Positions 54,008 to 63,060 of a stretch of 64,000 bases of DNA are shown here, piece after piece. Source of the DNA: Stenotrophomonas sp. Ste86 (lineage in GTDB: Bacteria > Pseudomonadota > Gammaproteobacteria > Xanthomonadales > Xanthomonadaceae); NCBI RefSeq assembly GCF_024519465.1, contig NZ_JALJRW010000011.1, positions 83,961 through 147,960 of the forward strand. The letters run 5' to 3'. Position numbers and translations under genes: made by a program. The stretch's first letter is position 1. Every line of letters begins with the position of its first letter. A model generated the notes under the pieces. It was not told where the DNA came from and made no database searches. It saw nothing but the letters and a program-made list of their open reading frames with translations.

Positions 54008-55104
54008 CGCGCGGCGGCCTTGGTCGCGGTCACCACGCGCACGCGGTCGCCCTCACCGAGGAAGCCGGCGCCGTCCACCACGACCTGATCGCCGGCCTTG
54101 AGCCCGTCCAGGATCGCGGTGCGGCCCTGCACGGCCTGGCCGGTGCCGACGCGGTGGCGGGTCGCCTGCTGTTTGTCGTTCACGGTGAACACGTAGTTGT
54201 GGCCGTCGCGCTGCACGATCGCCGCCGTCGGAATGGTCAGCACCGGGCCGTCGCCGGTGACGATGCGACCGTCCACGAAGATGCCCTGCTTGAGCGGGCC
54301 GGGCGCGGGCAGGTCGGCGTAGATGGTGCCGGTACGGGTCTGCCCGTCGACACCCGGCGTCACCCCCCGGATGCGACCGCTGACCACCTGGCCTGCGTAC
54401 TGCAGCTCGACGGTGTTGCCAACGGCCACATCGGCCAGCTGGTTTTCCGGCAGCTCCGCGCGCCACTCCAGGCGACCATCGCGGATCAGGCGCAGCAGTT
54501 CCGTGCCGGCGGATACCACCTGACCCGGCTGCACCAGACGCTTGGAAATCAGGCCGTCGGCCGGTGCGCGCAGGTCGGCGAAATCGCGGCGCAGTTTGGC
54601 CGCGTCGCGCGCGGCACGTGCGGTGGAGGTCTGCGCTTCGGCATTGATGCGCGAGGCGCGCAACTCATCCAGGCTGCTGGCGCTGATCAACTGCTGCGCG
54701 GCGAGCTTGGCGCTGCGCTCGTAATTCATGCGCGCCAGTTCCTGCGAGGCCTGTGCCTGCCGCAGCGAGGCGTCAGCCTGCGCCAGCTCGCTGTCCAGGG
54801 TGCGATGGTCCACCTGCAGCAGCACCTGCCCCTGCTTGACCCACTGGCCCACGTCCACCGGCAATGCGGTCACGCGCTGGCCGCTGATCTCCACGCCCAG
54901 CTGCATTTCCTCGTAGGCGGTGACTGGCCCGGAGACCAGCACCGTGCGCGCCATGGTCTGCTGCTGCGCGGGCGCAAGCGACACCGGCAGCGCCGAACTG
55001 GCGGCCGTTGCATCGGCCGTGGCCTTGTCGTCCTTGCCGCCGCACGCGGTAAGCAGCGCGGCCACCAGGATCAGGGAGAAACGTCGGAAGTGGGTTGCAC
55101 GCAT
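54004..55104 (-). CDS. RND periplasmic adaptor (membrane-fusion protein), lipoprotein
   Basis: 366 residues from the ATG at 55104. Lipobox LLTACGG; then barrel-sandwich hybrid, an alpha-hairpin with coiled-coil character (DSELAQADASLRQAQASQELARMNYERSAKLAAQQLIS in segments), beta-barrel (ELLRLIRDGRLEWRAELPENQLADV) and membrane-proximal domain. Partner of the RND permease just downstream (ATGA overlap). No outer-membrane TolC-like gene is adjacent. Confidence 0.93.
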   Translation of the reverse strand: MRATHFRRFSLILVAALLTACGGKDDKATADATAASSALPVSLAPAQQQTMARTVLVSGPVTAYEEMQLGVEISGQRVTALPVDVGQWVKQGQVLLQVDHRTLDSELAQADASLRQAQASQELARMNYERSAKLAAQQLISASSLDELRASRINAEAQTSTARAARDAAKLRRDFADLRAPADGLISKRLVQPGQVVSAGTELLRLIRDGRLEWRAELPENQLADVAVGNTVELQYAGQVVSGRIRGVTPGVDGQTRTGTIYADLPAPGPLKQGIFVDGRIVTGDGPVLTIPTAAIVQRDGHNYVFTVNDKQQATRHRVGTGQAVQGRTAILDGLKAGDQVVVDGAGFLGEGDRVRVVTATKAAAR

Positions 55105-55151
55105 CGAGAGGCTTTCCGGGTCGGAACAGCGGGGAAATTGAGAGGACGGAA

Positions 55152-55784
55152 TCAGGCGTCGTGGGACAGGCGCAGTGCGATGCCATCCAGCATCAGGCCC
55201 AGCCCCTGTTCGAAGCGCGTGTCGACATCGACCTCGCTCCACACATCACGGGCGAGCCAGCAGTGCGGAAAACGTTGCTCGGCCAGCGCCATGAACGCCT
55301 CGCCCAGCGCCTCCATGCTGCCGTCGCCGGGCCACGACTGTTCTTCGATGACAAAGCCCATCGTGTAGTACACCAGGTCCATCGAGGTGGTCGCGGCAAA
55401 GCGCGCCGGCGCACCGGCGCCGACCAGGGCGGCGATGCTGGCCTCGCCCACCCGCAGCACGTTCTCGGTGGCCAGGAAAGTGCCGGCGTAGACCCGCGCA
55501 CCATCGCGCCGCGCCTTGAACGCCCGCCGGAACTCGCGCGCGATCTGCAGCAGGCTGTCCCGCCACGGCTGACCGGCCGGCATCTCACGGGCGACGTCGC
55601 CGATCATGGCATCGGCCATGGCATCGATCAGCGCCTGCTTGCTCTTGAAGTGCCAGTACAGCGAAGGCGCGCGGATGCCCAGCGAACAGGCCACCTTGCG
55701 CAGGGTAATGCCCTCCAGGCCGGCCTCGTCGAGGATCCGGAAGGCCGCCTCGACGATGTTTTCGCGCGCGATCGGTTGACGCAC
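55152..55784 (-). CDS. TetR-family repressor of the RND operon
   Basis: 210 residues. N-terminal TetR helix-turn-helix (IVEAAFRILDEAGLEGITLRKVACSLGIRAPSLYWHFKSK in segments, residues 9-50) and a C-terminal ligand domain of the tetracycline-repressor type. First gene before the fusion protein and permease; twin operators lie directly upstream, so it should repress itself and the pump. Confidence 0.92.
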   Translation of the reverse strand: MRQPIARENIVEAAFRILDEAGLEGITLRKVACSLGIRAPSLYWHFKSKQALIDAMADAMIGDVAREMPAGQPWRDSLLQIAREFRRAFKARRDGARVYAGTFLATENVLRVGEASIAALVGAGAPARFAATTSMDLVYYTMGFVIEEQSWPGDGSMEALGEAFMALAEQRFPHCWLARDVWSEVDVDTRFEQGLGLMLDGIALRLSHDA

Positions 55785-55795
55785 TGCCGGACCTG

Positions 55796-55831
55796 CCTAA
55801 CGGTGTTAGGGGGCGAATCTAACAGCGTTAG
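55796..55831. promoter_or_regulatory. Twin TetR operators
   Basis: Two inverted repeats: CCTAAC-GGT-GTTAGG (55796-55810) and CTAAC-AGC-GTTAG (55819-55831), centres 22 bp apart, about two helical turns. They begin 12 bp upstream of the tetR start and lie between it and the divergent exported-protein gene. Confidence 0.82.
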
Positions 55832-55933
55832 GGATGGGGACGCAAGATCCATCCGCGCTCAAGATCCCGTTCCCACGGCCGCTACTCCCTGCCAGACGGC
55901 GCATGAGGCGCCTGGACCGACACGGAGATCCCC

Positions 55934-56977
55934 ATGACCCCTCGCCTCGCGCTGCTCGCGCTTTGGTTGGCGCCCGCACTCCCGGCCCTGGCCGAGGACG
56001 CCCCCGTCCCTGCGGTGACCACGCCCAACCTCCAGCAACCGCCGCGCATCCGTCTGTTCGGCAGCAATCTGGTGAACCTGTCGCTGTATACCGCCGCCAT
56101 CGGCACCTCGGACAAGGGCGAGCTGGTCAGGGTGGAAGGCAAGTCGGCCCACAGCATCACCCCGGTGGGCGCGCTGTTCTCCATGGCCCGCAAGAACGAG
56201 AACGTGGCCATCGGCATGCCCGCCTCGTTCGCCACGCGCACCCTGAACGAGAACACCGGCTTCGGTGCCAAGCCGTTCTACCGCGAGGTGGCACTGGTAC
56301 CGGGCCAACGGATCTCGGTCTCGGCCAACTTCCAGGGCTACAACCGCCGCTGCGTTCCCGTCGCGGCGAGCGCCGGGCAATCGCGCGACGCGCTGCGCTT
56401 TGCGCCCGGTCCGTCGTTGTCCTTCACTGCCGAGCCGGGCACCGACTATGAAGTCTCCTTCGGCACCGACGGCACGGGCTGCGGCATCACCGCCCGGCAA
56501 CTGCTGGCAGACGGCGGTTCCACCCCGCTGCGGCGCGAACGCCAGCGGCAGCGCTCGGCGCAGACCGGCAAGGTCGAGGGCGCGCACCTCTACACGTTCC
56601 TGTTTCGACCCGGCAGCGTGTACTACCGCGTGACCGGTGAGTCGGCCAATCTGGAACTCCAGGCCGACGACGACGACGCGAACGCCGACGCGTTCGAAAC
56701 CGCCATGCGTGAGATTGCCGCACGCCCGGGCACGCAGATGTGCATCGTCGCCCCCGGCTTCGACTACAAGAGCCCGCTGATCGACCGGCTCAATCGCGTC
56801 GTGGACGAGCAGGCCAAGGACTTCCCGGCGATCGTGGAGCCGATCGACAGCATGCGCACCGTGCAGCAGACCGAAGACCACGTCCCGACCACGTTCATGG
56901 CCGCGGTGGAGTACTGCCAGGTGGCTGCGCTGGTGGCATTCCTGGGCAAGGCGCCGGAAGCACCCGCTGGCCGCTGA
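55934..56977 (+). CDS. Exported protein of unknown function
   Basis: 347 residues, not recognised. Signal peptide (ALLALWLAPALPALA). The mature part has two visible stretches: an extracellular-type beta-rich region (RIRLFGSNLVNLSLYTAAIG, GYNRRCVPVAASAG) with two Cys pairs, and an acidic patch DDDDANADAF before a helical C-terminus. Divergent from tetR, so the twin operators might affect it too. Confidence 0.8.
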   Translation: MTPRLALLALWLAPALPALAEDAPVPAVTTPNLQQPPRIRLFGSNLVNLSLYTAAIGTSDKGELVRVEGKSAHSITPVGALFSMARKNENVAIGMPASFATRTLNENTGFGAKPFYREVALVPGQRISVSANFQGYNRRCVPVAASAGQSRDALRFAPGPSLSFTAEPGTDYEVSFGTDGTGCGITARQLLADGGSTPLRRERQRQRSAQTGKVEGAHLYTFLFRPGSVYYRVTGESANLELQADDDDANADAFETAMREIAARPGTQMCIVAPGFDYKSPLIDRLNRVVDEQAKDFPAIVEPIDSMRTVQQTEDHVPTTFMAAVEYCQVAALVAFLGKAPEAPAGR

Positions 56978-57064
56978 GGACGCCTGGACCGGGGCATGGC
57001 TGGCAGCGCGGATTGCGCATGGAAATGGGTCTTACACCATGGTGGGTTTGGTCGAACATCGGCG

Positions 57065-59842
57065 TCACGCCATTCTCGGCCCTTGCCGCGTCTGCTCCTC
57101 CTGCTGCTGGTCCTGGGTCTGCGCTTGCGCCAGTTCCTGCACACGATCCTGTTGCTGCGACGCCCGGCTCTGGTTGGCCGCCGCATACTGCTGCTCGGGC
57201 GCGGCCGCCAACGCCTCCTGCGTCGGCATATGCGCCCGGTTTGCCGCCGGGTCCGGCGACGCACCTGGCCCGGAACGCATCACGAACAGGGTGCTGCCGG
57301 CGGTGCGTGTTTCGGTCGCTTCACTCAACGCCATGTCGACCTTGTCGCCGGGCTCGAACCCGGCTTCGGCCGCAATCCGGTAAGCGCTCGCCAGCAGGCG
57401 ATCACTGCTGCTGTCCCACGGCTTGTTGTGCCTTTCATCCAGCCTGACCACAGAGGAGCGCAACTGCTCCACCAAGCCGGCGTCTTCCGGGCGCGGGGCC
57501 ATGCCGTGGCGGCGATCAACGTCAACCTTGTCCTGCGTGGCAGGCGCAGTGCCGTGCGGCACAGGTGCGCTCGGTGCGGGCGCAGGCGTACCGGGGACAG
57601 TGGGCATCACGTTGGCCGGTGGCTGCGCCTGCTGAGCAGCTGCGCGGCGGGCCTGTGCCTGTGCAATCTCTTCCTGGGTGGTTACGGATTTGATCTCCAT
57701 CGGCTCGTCATCCTTGCCGGCCAGGGTAACCAACGAACCATCCTTCTCCACCTGCAGGTAGTACGGCATGCGCTCGAGCATGTCGCGTGCGTGGTCCTGG
57801 GTCACCGCGTCCACGGCGGCGTCAATCTCTTCGGGCGTGCGGGCAATGCCGGCGGCGCGGTAGCCCGACATCACCTGGCCGCGCAGGCCCAACTCGGTGG
57901 GGGTGGGATTGTCGCGGGCAATCTGGGCCATGGTGAAGAGGTCTTGCACGCCCGCCTCCTGGCTCTGGCGAGTGCGGTTCAGCTCTTCCTGCAGGTTTCC
58001 TTCAGCGGTGTTGGTGCCGTAGAGCGTGCCGGGGGTTGTCCACTGGCCATCGCCGCCCAGCGTGTAGTGGTGGCCGTCCGAGGCCATCAACGGCAGCGCC
58101 TGGGTCTGGGCGTTGGTGATCACCTCCGGTACGGGTTCAATGTTGGCGAAGTCGCGCCAGCCGTATTGCTCATACGCCACCTGGTAGCGGGCGGTGAGTG
58201 CTTCGGGCGTGTTGGCGGCGTTCTGGGCAGTGATGCGCAATGCGTCCACTTCCAGCTGCACCGACTGTTCCGGGCTTACCGCCACCGTGCGGTCGACCGG
58301 AATGCGCCCATCAATCACCTCATGGATGGAGAGATGCCATTCGCCATTCTGCGGGTTGCGCACGTAGTGCCGGCTGGTTTCAAACGGCTCCGGCGGCGGG
58401 GTACGTCCCCCACTGGCATCGATGCGGAATGGATCTTTTGGCGCGGGCAGGTTGGCCAGGCCCAGCGAATAGGCATCGTTGGCCGATTTGTAGTTCAGCT
58501 CGTCCACCAGCCGCCCGCCGGCGACCATCCGCGATTCGCGGAAGCCACCTTCGGGCGTGGGCGCAATCACCGTGCGGGCCCAAGGGCTATCGGGCTTTTC
58601 CGGGTCACGGCTCCATTCGTTGCCACTGCGGTCCACCTGGGTGTAGACGGTTTTCTTGTCTTCCTGCTGCGCCCAGTGCTCGCCTGCGAACCCACCGACC
58701 ACGCCGCCCACGAGGCCGGTTAGCAAGGCACCTGGGCCGGTCTCCGAGCCGGCAATCAGCCCGTACACAAAGCCCGCGCCGACACCACCGGCAATGCCGC
58801 CGGTGGTACGTCCCACGAAGTGGGTGGTAGCTGAGTCCGCGCCCGCCTGGTTGCCCTGCGAGCGCAACTCGGCCACGCGGTGGCCGGTTACCGCAAAGTC
58901 CACCGCCAACGCAGCCACCCCGGCAGCGGTGAGCATCCCGGCACCACCGAGGCGTCCGCGCGCGGCCACGGCTGCCGCCTCGCTGGCCGCGCCTTCGGTG
59001 GCGCCGGCCCTGCCTGCATTGCCGGCCAGATCCGATGCGCTGGCGCTGGGTCTTCCCACATGACCGGCCACTTCCGAAGCGCTGGCACCAGGGCCGGGGT
59101 TGAGCGCAGGTCGCGTGACGGTCAGCGGTTTTTCAAGATTGAAGGCGTTGCGAACGTTCGCTGCGGTGTGCTCTGCGAGCGGCAGACGGCCTGCCTGATT
59201 GGCTTCTTCAATCGCGTTGCCAAGCGATGCACGACCGCCCCAGCGTGGGCTGAGCGCGGAAGCATTGGGCTTTTCAATCGCCTCCAGCGCCAGAGTGACG
59301 TTGGCTTCGGACTGGGTGACAGCGCGCCAGCGCAGTTCGTCCGGCCGCATGGCCTTGAATTCGTTGATCTGTTCGGTGTGCGCGCGCTGGTATCCATCAA
59401 CGTCACCGAAGAACCTTCGGACCTTGGCGTTGGCCACATCCGTCGACATGCCCTCTGGCGCGTTGGTGACCAGGTCACCATTCACCAGGCCGGCCCGCAG
59501 GGTATGGTCGAGGTTCGCTACGCGAGCACCCATGCGCTCGGCGGCCGCGGCCTGTTGTTGGGGTGTTCCCAGTTCACCCAGCGTGGCCTTGCCGTCGGGG
59601 GTGTTTTCCAGGTCCCTGAGCAAGGTGGCCAGTTCGTCCGAGTAGCCGGCCAGCGGACCGCCCCCATGAGGCGAGATACCCATCTTTGCAGCCAATGCGC
59701 GGTCGACTGGCAAATTGAGGATATTGCCCTCACCGTGCAGGTCGAAGAGGCCGCGTTTGGCCAGCTCCTGAAGCAGCCGGCTCTCCTTGAACGCGGCCTG
59801 CTCGACGATGTGGTGTCCACGGAAAACCGGTGTATCCGGCAT
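57065..59842 (-). CDS. Type IV-secreted effector with N-terminal AHH/HNH-like nuclease and XVIPCD tail
   Basis: 925 residues. Residues about 6-75 (GHHIVEQ, NILNLPVDRALA, PHGGGPLAGYSDEL) resemble the AHH branch of HNH/Endo VII nucleases, with the paired His and the later His/Tyr. A glycine-rich hydrophobic stretch (about 305-400: GGIAGGVGAGFVYGLI, LLTGLVGGVVGGFAG) may help membrane passage. The end (about 795-925) reads as XVIPCD: EQLRSSVVRLDE, AAEAGFEPGDKVDMAL, TLFVMRSG, NRAHM and a Gln-rich tail. DNA damage in rival cells is the expected role (inference). Likely co-transcribed with the Imm11-like gene upstream. Confidence 0.88.
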   Translation of the reverse strand: MPDTPVFRGHHIVEQAAFKESRLLQELAKRGLFDLHGEGNILNLPVDRALAAKMGISPHGGGPLAGYSDELATLLRDLENTPDGKATLGELGTPQQQAAAAERMGARVANLDHTLRAGLVNGDLVTNAPEGMSTDVANAKVRRFFGDVDGYQRAHTEQINEFKAMRPDELRWRAVTQSEANVTLALEAIEKPNASALSPRWGGRASLGNAIEEANQAGRLPLAEHTAANVRNAFNLEKPLTVTRPALNPGPGASASEVAGHVGRPSASASDLAGNAGRAGATEGAASEAAAVAARGRLGGAGMLTAAGVAALAVDFAVTGHRVAELRSQGNQAGADSATTHFVGRTTGGIAGGVGAGFVYGLIAGSETGPGALLTGLVGGVVGGFAGEHWAQQEDKKTVYTQVDRSGNEWSRDPEKPDSPWARTVIAPTPEGGFRESRMVAGGRLVDELNYKSANDAYSLGLANLPAPKDPFRIDASGGRTPPPEPFETSRHYVRNPQNGEWHLSIHEVIDGRIPVDRTVAVSPEQSVQLEVDALRITAQNAANTPEALTARYQVAYEQYGWRDFANIEPVPEVITNAQTQALPLMASDGHHYTLGGDGQWTTPGTLYGTNTAEGNLQEELNRTRQSQEAGVQDLFTMAQIARDNPTPTELGLRGQVMSGYRAAGIARTPEEIDAAVDAVTQDHARDMLERMPYYLQVEKDGSLVTLAGKDDEPMEIKSVTTQEEIAQAQARRAAAQQAQPPANVMPTVPGTPAPAPSAPVPHGTAPATQDKVDVDRRHGMAPRPEDAGLVEQLRSSVVRLDERHNKPWDSSSDRLLASAYRIAAEAGFEPGDKVDMALSEATETRTAGSTLFVMRSGPGASPDPAANRAHMPTQEALAAAPEQQYAAANQSRASQQQDRVQELAQAQTQDQQQEEQTRQGPRMA

Positions 59843-59884
59843 CGGTCAACTCCCGCTCAGAAGTCCATTTCAGGGATGGGTGTC

Positions 59885-60535
59885 TTACAGCGCTGAAGCG
59901 TCCCGCAGTCGTACACCGTCCAACGTCGCGCGGCTGAGGGCGTCGAACATCGTCCGATCACAAATGGGGGCGAACCCACTGTTGGGCTGGCGGAAAACGT
60001 GTGCGCCGCCTACAACCCCTTTCTTGAACACCAGCGAAGCACCCCCGGCAATGCTGTAGAACTGCACGTCCTGGTCGGTGATGAAGTCGTGCTCCAGCGT
60101 GACCTTCACCCGGGATGCCGGGGCATCAAGCGCATCGAGTTCGCGAATCACATCGCACAGGTAGTACTGCGGCCCGGGAGTGCCATCGGCCAACGTGAAG
60201 TCACACGCAGCGAACGCAAAGCCTTGCCGGTCCACTGCATCGAAGACGTCTTTCAAGGCCTGCGAAACAATCCAGATGCTGGCGTACACCTCGAAATCGC
60301 GCGGCAGTCCGCCTTCGGCCGGCACATGCACCAGATGAGGGCGTTCGGGGTACTGGGCAGGATCGCCGTTGGGACGATCGACCGTGCGCATACCTGGCCG
60401 GCACAGTACCGTTTCGTTGGCAAACTGCAGGCCGTGCCCGATGCCGTCATTCCAGCGACTGGGTTCCAGAAAGTAAAACTCGCCCTGGTGGGAATCGGTA
60501 TCAACCGAAACGGGAATGGCAGTCTGCTCGCTCAT
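59885..60535 (-). CDS. Imm11/DUF1629-like protein, probable immunity protein
   Basis: 216 residues. Matches the Imm11 pattern: EVYASIWIVSQALKDVFDAV, PQYYLCDVIRELDALDAPAS, LEHDFITDQDVQFYSIAGG, HVFRQPNSGFAPICDRTMFDALSRATLDGVRLRD. No signal peptide, so it stays in the cytoplasm, where a nuclease would have to be neutralised. Ends 42 bp before the effector on the same strand: immunity first, effector second. Confidence 0.85.
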   Translation of the reverse strand: MSEQTAIPVSVDTDSHQGEFYFLEPSRWNDGIGHGLQFANETVLCRPGMRTVDRPNGDPAQYPERPHLVHVPAEGGLPRDFEVYASIWIVSQALKDVFDAVDRQGFAFAACDFTLADGTPGPQYYLCDVIRELDALDAPASRVKVTLEHDFITDQDVQFYSIAGGASLVFKKGVVGGAHVFRQPNSGFAPICDRTMFDALSRATLDGVRLRDASAL

Positions 60536-60832
60536 GGGCTTCCATCATGGATGCGGGGTAGAACAGTAAACCGGGGCAGGCGGATCGTAACGTGGGCGGG
60601 CACTGCGAACAAGGTTGCTGCGCAGCTTGGCATAGCCACGCGAGGCTACGTCACCTGTACCGGGCGCCTCGTGCGGAAATGCGGGAGGTGGCAACGCGGA
60701 CGCCGGCTGGTCTTCAGTGTGTTGCGTCGGCCCGTTGAATCCAAGGCCGATAGCGGACCATCGGTCCGCCATGGCAACCTTCAAAAGACCGAAGACGCTT
60801 GGGAAGGCCTAGCGTCATGAGACAAGGCGAAG
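60536..60832. other. Gap between the Imm11-like gene and the next gene
   Basis: About 300 bp. A 79-codon frame on the minus strand is present but shows no recognisable features, so I do not call it. Composition begins to fall in GC after this point. Confidence 0.5.
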
Positions 60833-61162
60833 ATGAACTCGGTTATTGCCAACGAAGTGATCTGGGGGCAGCGTCCCGATGAGGATGCGTTCATGATCAA
60901 CATCCAGATTGGTACGCCATATCAGGTCGGGGATGATCCTATGGAGTGGGCTTGTCCGGTAGCGGTACTGCCACTTTATAAGAAGCTCCACGACGCCCAT
61001 GGGGTCAGCTCGCTTCATGCCCTATGCCTTGCCTCCTCGTTGGCACTTGATGTGCTTCAAGGTTTCAAAGAGAAGGGCGGCGTCCTGTTCTATTCGCCCG
61101 GCGAGGACGTCCCACTCGAATCCTATGCGTTCGGAATTGCGATGAAGCAGGTTAGCCGCTGA
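60833..61162 (+). CDS. DUF6968-like small protein
   Basis: 109 residues (AAGGCGAAG before the ATG). Pattern IGTPYQVGDDPMEWACPVAVLPLYKKLHDAHGVSSLHALCLASSLALDVLQGFKEKGGVLFY matches DUF6968-type proteins, which are often scattered near polymorphic-toxin loci. No signal peptide. Function unknown; a bystander or extra immunity role is possible but not shown. Confidence 0.75.
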   Translation: MNSVIANEVIWGQRPDEDAFMINIQIGTPYQVGDDPMEWACPVAVLPLYKKLHDAHGVSSLHALCLASSLALDVLQGFKEKGGVLFYSPGEDVPLESYAFGIAMKQVSR

Positions 61163-61417
61163 TGGGTGTTTGAAACTGCAGCCGCATAGCTGTTTGGCCA
61201 GTGCCAAAGAATGATTCCTCGTGGCTGCAAGCGGACGCGTGCATCTCGATAAGGCTGTCCGCGCCATGTGTTCGCTTCCGGCCAAAAGCAGACCCCTAAG
61301 TCCTCCACCTCTGGGCGCACATCATGCTTCACGCTGATGCAAACTCCAGGATTTGCAGTGAGGATGCATAAGAGAAGCTAGCCGTCAGCCGCATTCCGGC
61401 ACTTTGCCTGAGCCGAC

Positions 61418-61615
61418 TTAGTAGAAGTCGGCCATTCCCCGTGTATACGCCTGGTACGCACCTTCGATCTCTTCAGCCCCGACGCGGGGCGGCGTTGCCT
61501 TCGACAGAAGCCAGTGTCGGATTGCAGGATCGAGCAAATCGTCTTCATCGTTCACCGGCGCTCCGAACAGTGATTCGGAGAACTGCGTGTTACAGGCCCA
61601 CCCCCCAGACGGGGA
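61418..61615 (-). pseudogene. 3' fragment of an unknown gene
   Basis: The minus strand is open for about 65 codons ending in TAA at 61418: SGGWACNTQFSESLFGAPV, DEDDLLDPAIRHWLLSKATPP and EEIEGAYQAYTRGMADFY. It reads like genuine protein, with balanced composition, but has no start and meets a TGA at its 5' side, so it is likely a truncated gene. Parent family not recognised. Confidence 0.5.
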
Positions 61616-61762
61616 TCAACCTGTTCCTGATACGTTTGGTGCAATCCTCGCGAGCTTGCATTGGCCCGCGCCTATGCTTAGAGCACGGCTGCGCTGACGC
61701 GTACGATCGCTCGGTGGGGTTTAGGGATTCTTTGTACAGACCTTGGCCATGATGGCCATGCG

Positions 61763-61853
61763 CCCATAGTTTGGACACCGGTTAGACCCATAGTTGGGCC
61801 GTTTCGGGGATGCTTATGCACCAACTATGCCCACATTCTGGCCAATAGTCTGG
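61763..61853. repeat. Iterated 12-base motif near an AT tract
   Basis: Copies: CCCATAGTTTGG (61763-61774), CCCATAGTTGGG (61787-61798), CCAACTATGCCC inverted (61821-61832) and CCAATAGTCTGG (61842-61853). An A/T run (TTTTATATATATTT) follows at 61877. Such arrays suggest an iteron-like origin, recombination site or multi-site operator. Confidence 0.6.
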
Positions 61854-62261
61854 CACGCGACGCTGCAAGTCATTGATTTTATATATATTTGACTAATAGC
61901 TAGTCCAGCAGGTTGTTGAATACACAGACTATCCGCACGCTGACGCGACATGGGCCGTGGGCTGTCTGTAGAACATTGGACGACTCGTTGGACCAGGCCT
62001 GTAGATCACCAGATCGTTTGCATTTATGGCGGTTGCCGACTCGCTCGGCCTAGTGTCGAGGGGACTGATAGACGCCATAGTTATGCCACGCTGATCTTCT
62101 TCAGTAGTTACCTAATTCCGCCACGGAAGCACATGGTGTAAGTCGCTCGAACTTAGTCGAGCAATGACTTGGCACTGCGGATGGGTAGCCGCCCTCCGCT
62201 AATCTACGTGAACAAAACCGGCCTCAGTGGAAGCTACCCGCCAATGCGCATGACGATTCAT

Positions 62262-62301
62262 TTGTCACACTGTTGCACTTGTCATACGATTCGCCTAAGA
62301 T
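62262..62301 (+). promoter_or_regulatory. Promoter and possible operator of the RHH-like gene
   Basis: TTGCAC (62273-62278) and TAAGAT (62296-62301) are 17 bp apart, a good -35/-10 pair. TTGTCACAC (62262-62270) and TTGTCATAC (62279-62287) form a direct repeat around the -35 box, a plausible operator for the encoded DNA-binding protein. An AAGGAG ribosome site precedes the ATG at 62344. Confidence 0.65.
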
Positions 62302-62343
62302 CAATTCGCGCCTAGACGGGCGCTTGCATCCAAGGAGAATGCA

Positions 62344-63018
62344 ATGGACAGCGGAACACCGAGGCGCGCACTTAGCGTCCGGTTGCCGCCCGACCTGATG
62401 AACGCCTACGCAGGGCTGATCGAAGGTGCGGGCTTTACTTTCAGTGAGAACATACGTAGCTACGTTCAGTCTCTCCTGGAGAGAGACCAAGAGCTAGACC
62501 ACACTGAGCTGAAGATTGAGGTCAGCTTTAACTGGCGGGTGCTTAAACCAGGCGACCCCTACGAAGAGAGTGTAGGTGCGGTTATGGTCGCTGTTGAGCC
62601 GCCCGCAGGCATGTCCCAAGAGGACATCGACCGACTCGTGTTCGTCATTCCAGAGTTCACGGACGGCGCTCACGAGCCTTATCGGATCGATTCGTACTAC
62701 TACCATCGCGTCGCCGGTACCAGCAACTTCATCGAAAGTTCGACGCGCCGTCGCAATGTGCTCAGCTACTCTATGACACAAGGCCGCTGGCATGGGGGCG
62801 TCTACCGCTACGACGATCACGTGCCCCTAGCTGAGTTGGCGGCCAAGATCGATCTGGCACTCCGCCGCAGCGTTCGGGCCACCATTCGCTGTGCGCAGCT
62901 CGGAGTGCTGCCTGTGCAGCGCATCCTTAATGAGACTGACACAGCATCGCGTCGCGACGTGTGGAAAGACGTGAAGCTCCCCGATAGGTCGGATTTCGAG
63001 CATACATATTCGGGCTGA
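62344..63018 (+). CDS. Protein with ribbon-helix-helix-like N-terminus, function unknown
   Basis: 224 residues. Residues 6-48 (RRALSVRLPPDLMNAYAGLIEGAGFTFSENIRSYVQSLLE) look like a ribbon-helix-helix DNA-binding domain. The remaining 175 residues, with VGAVMVAVEPPAGMSQEDIDRLVFVIPEF and YRIDSYYYHRV, are not recognised. Strong Shine-Dalgarno, its own promoter and terminator make it an autonomous unit. Lower GC than the core genes, so probably acquired. Confidence 0.8.
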   Translation: MDSGTPRRALSVRLPPDLMNAYAGLIEGAGFTFSENIRSYVQSLLERDQELDHTELKIEVSFNWRVLKPGDPYEESVGAVMVAVEPPAGMSQEDIDRLVFVIPEFTDGAHEPYRIDSYYYHRVAGTSNFIESSTRRRNVLSYSMTQGRWHGGVYRYDDHVPLAELAAKIDLALRRSVRATIRCAQLGVLPVQRILNETDTASRRDVWKDVKLPDRSDFEHTYSG

Positions 63019-63030
63019 TGTTGGAAAGTA

Positions 63031-63060
63031 CGGAGCCCGTCTGCAGACGGGCTCCGTTTT
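63031..63060 (+). terminator. Intrinsic terminator of the RHH-like gene
   Basis: A perfect 26-nt palindrome CGGAGCCCGTCTG/CAGACGGGCTCCG followed by TTTT, 12 bp past the stop. Confidence 0.9.

Larger units (their letters stand above)
61163..62343. other. Gene-poor, low-GC stretch
   Basis: About 1.2 kb with no intact gene I can support. It contains one coding remnant (61418-61615), four copies of a 12-base motif (61763-61853), an AT tract (61877-61890) and the promoter of the gene at 62344. Base composition is well below that of the rest of the window, suggesting acquired DNA. Confidence 0.65.

Noticed and set aside
50801..54088. A 1095-codon plus-strand frame antisense to the RND permease
   Set aside because: Same shadow effect: His/Gln/Arg-rich, no motif, and opposite to a clear RND transporter.
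60545..60784. 79-codon minus-strand frame upstream of the Imm11-like gene
   Set aside because: Pro/Ala/Arg-rich, no convincing ribosome site and no recognised family; could be chance.
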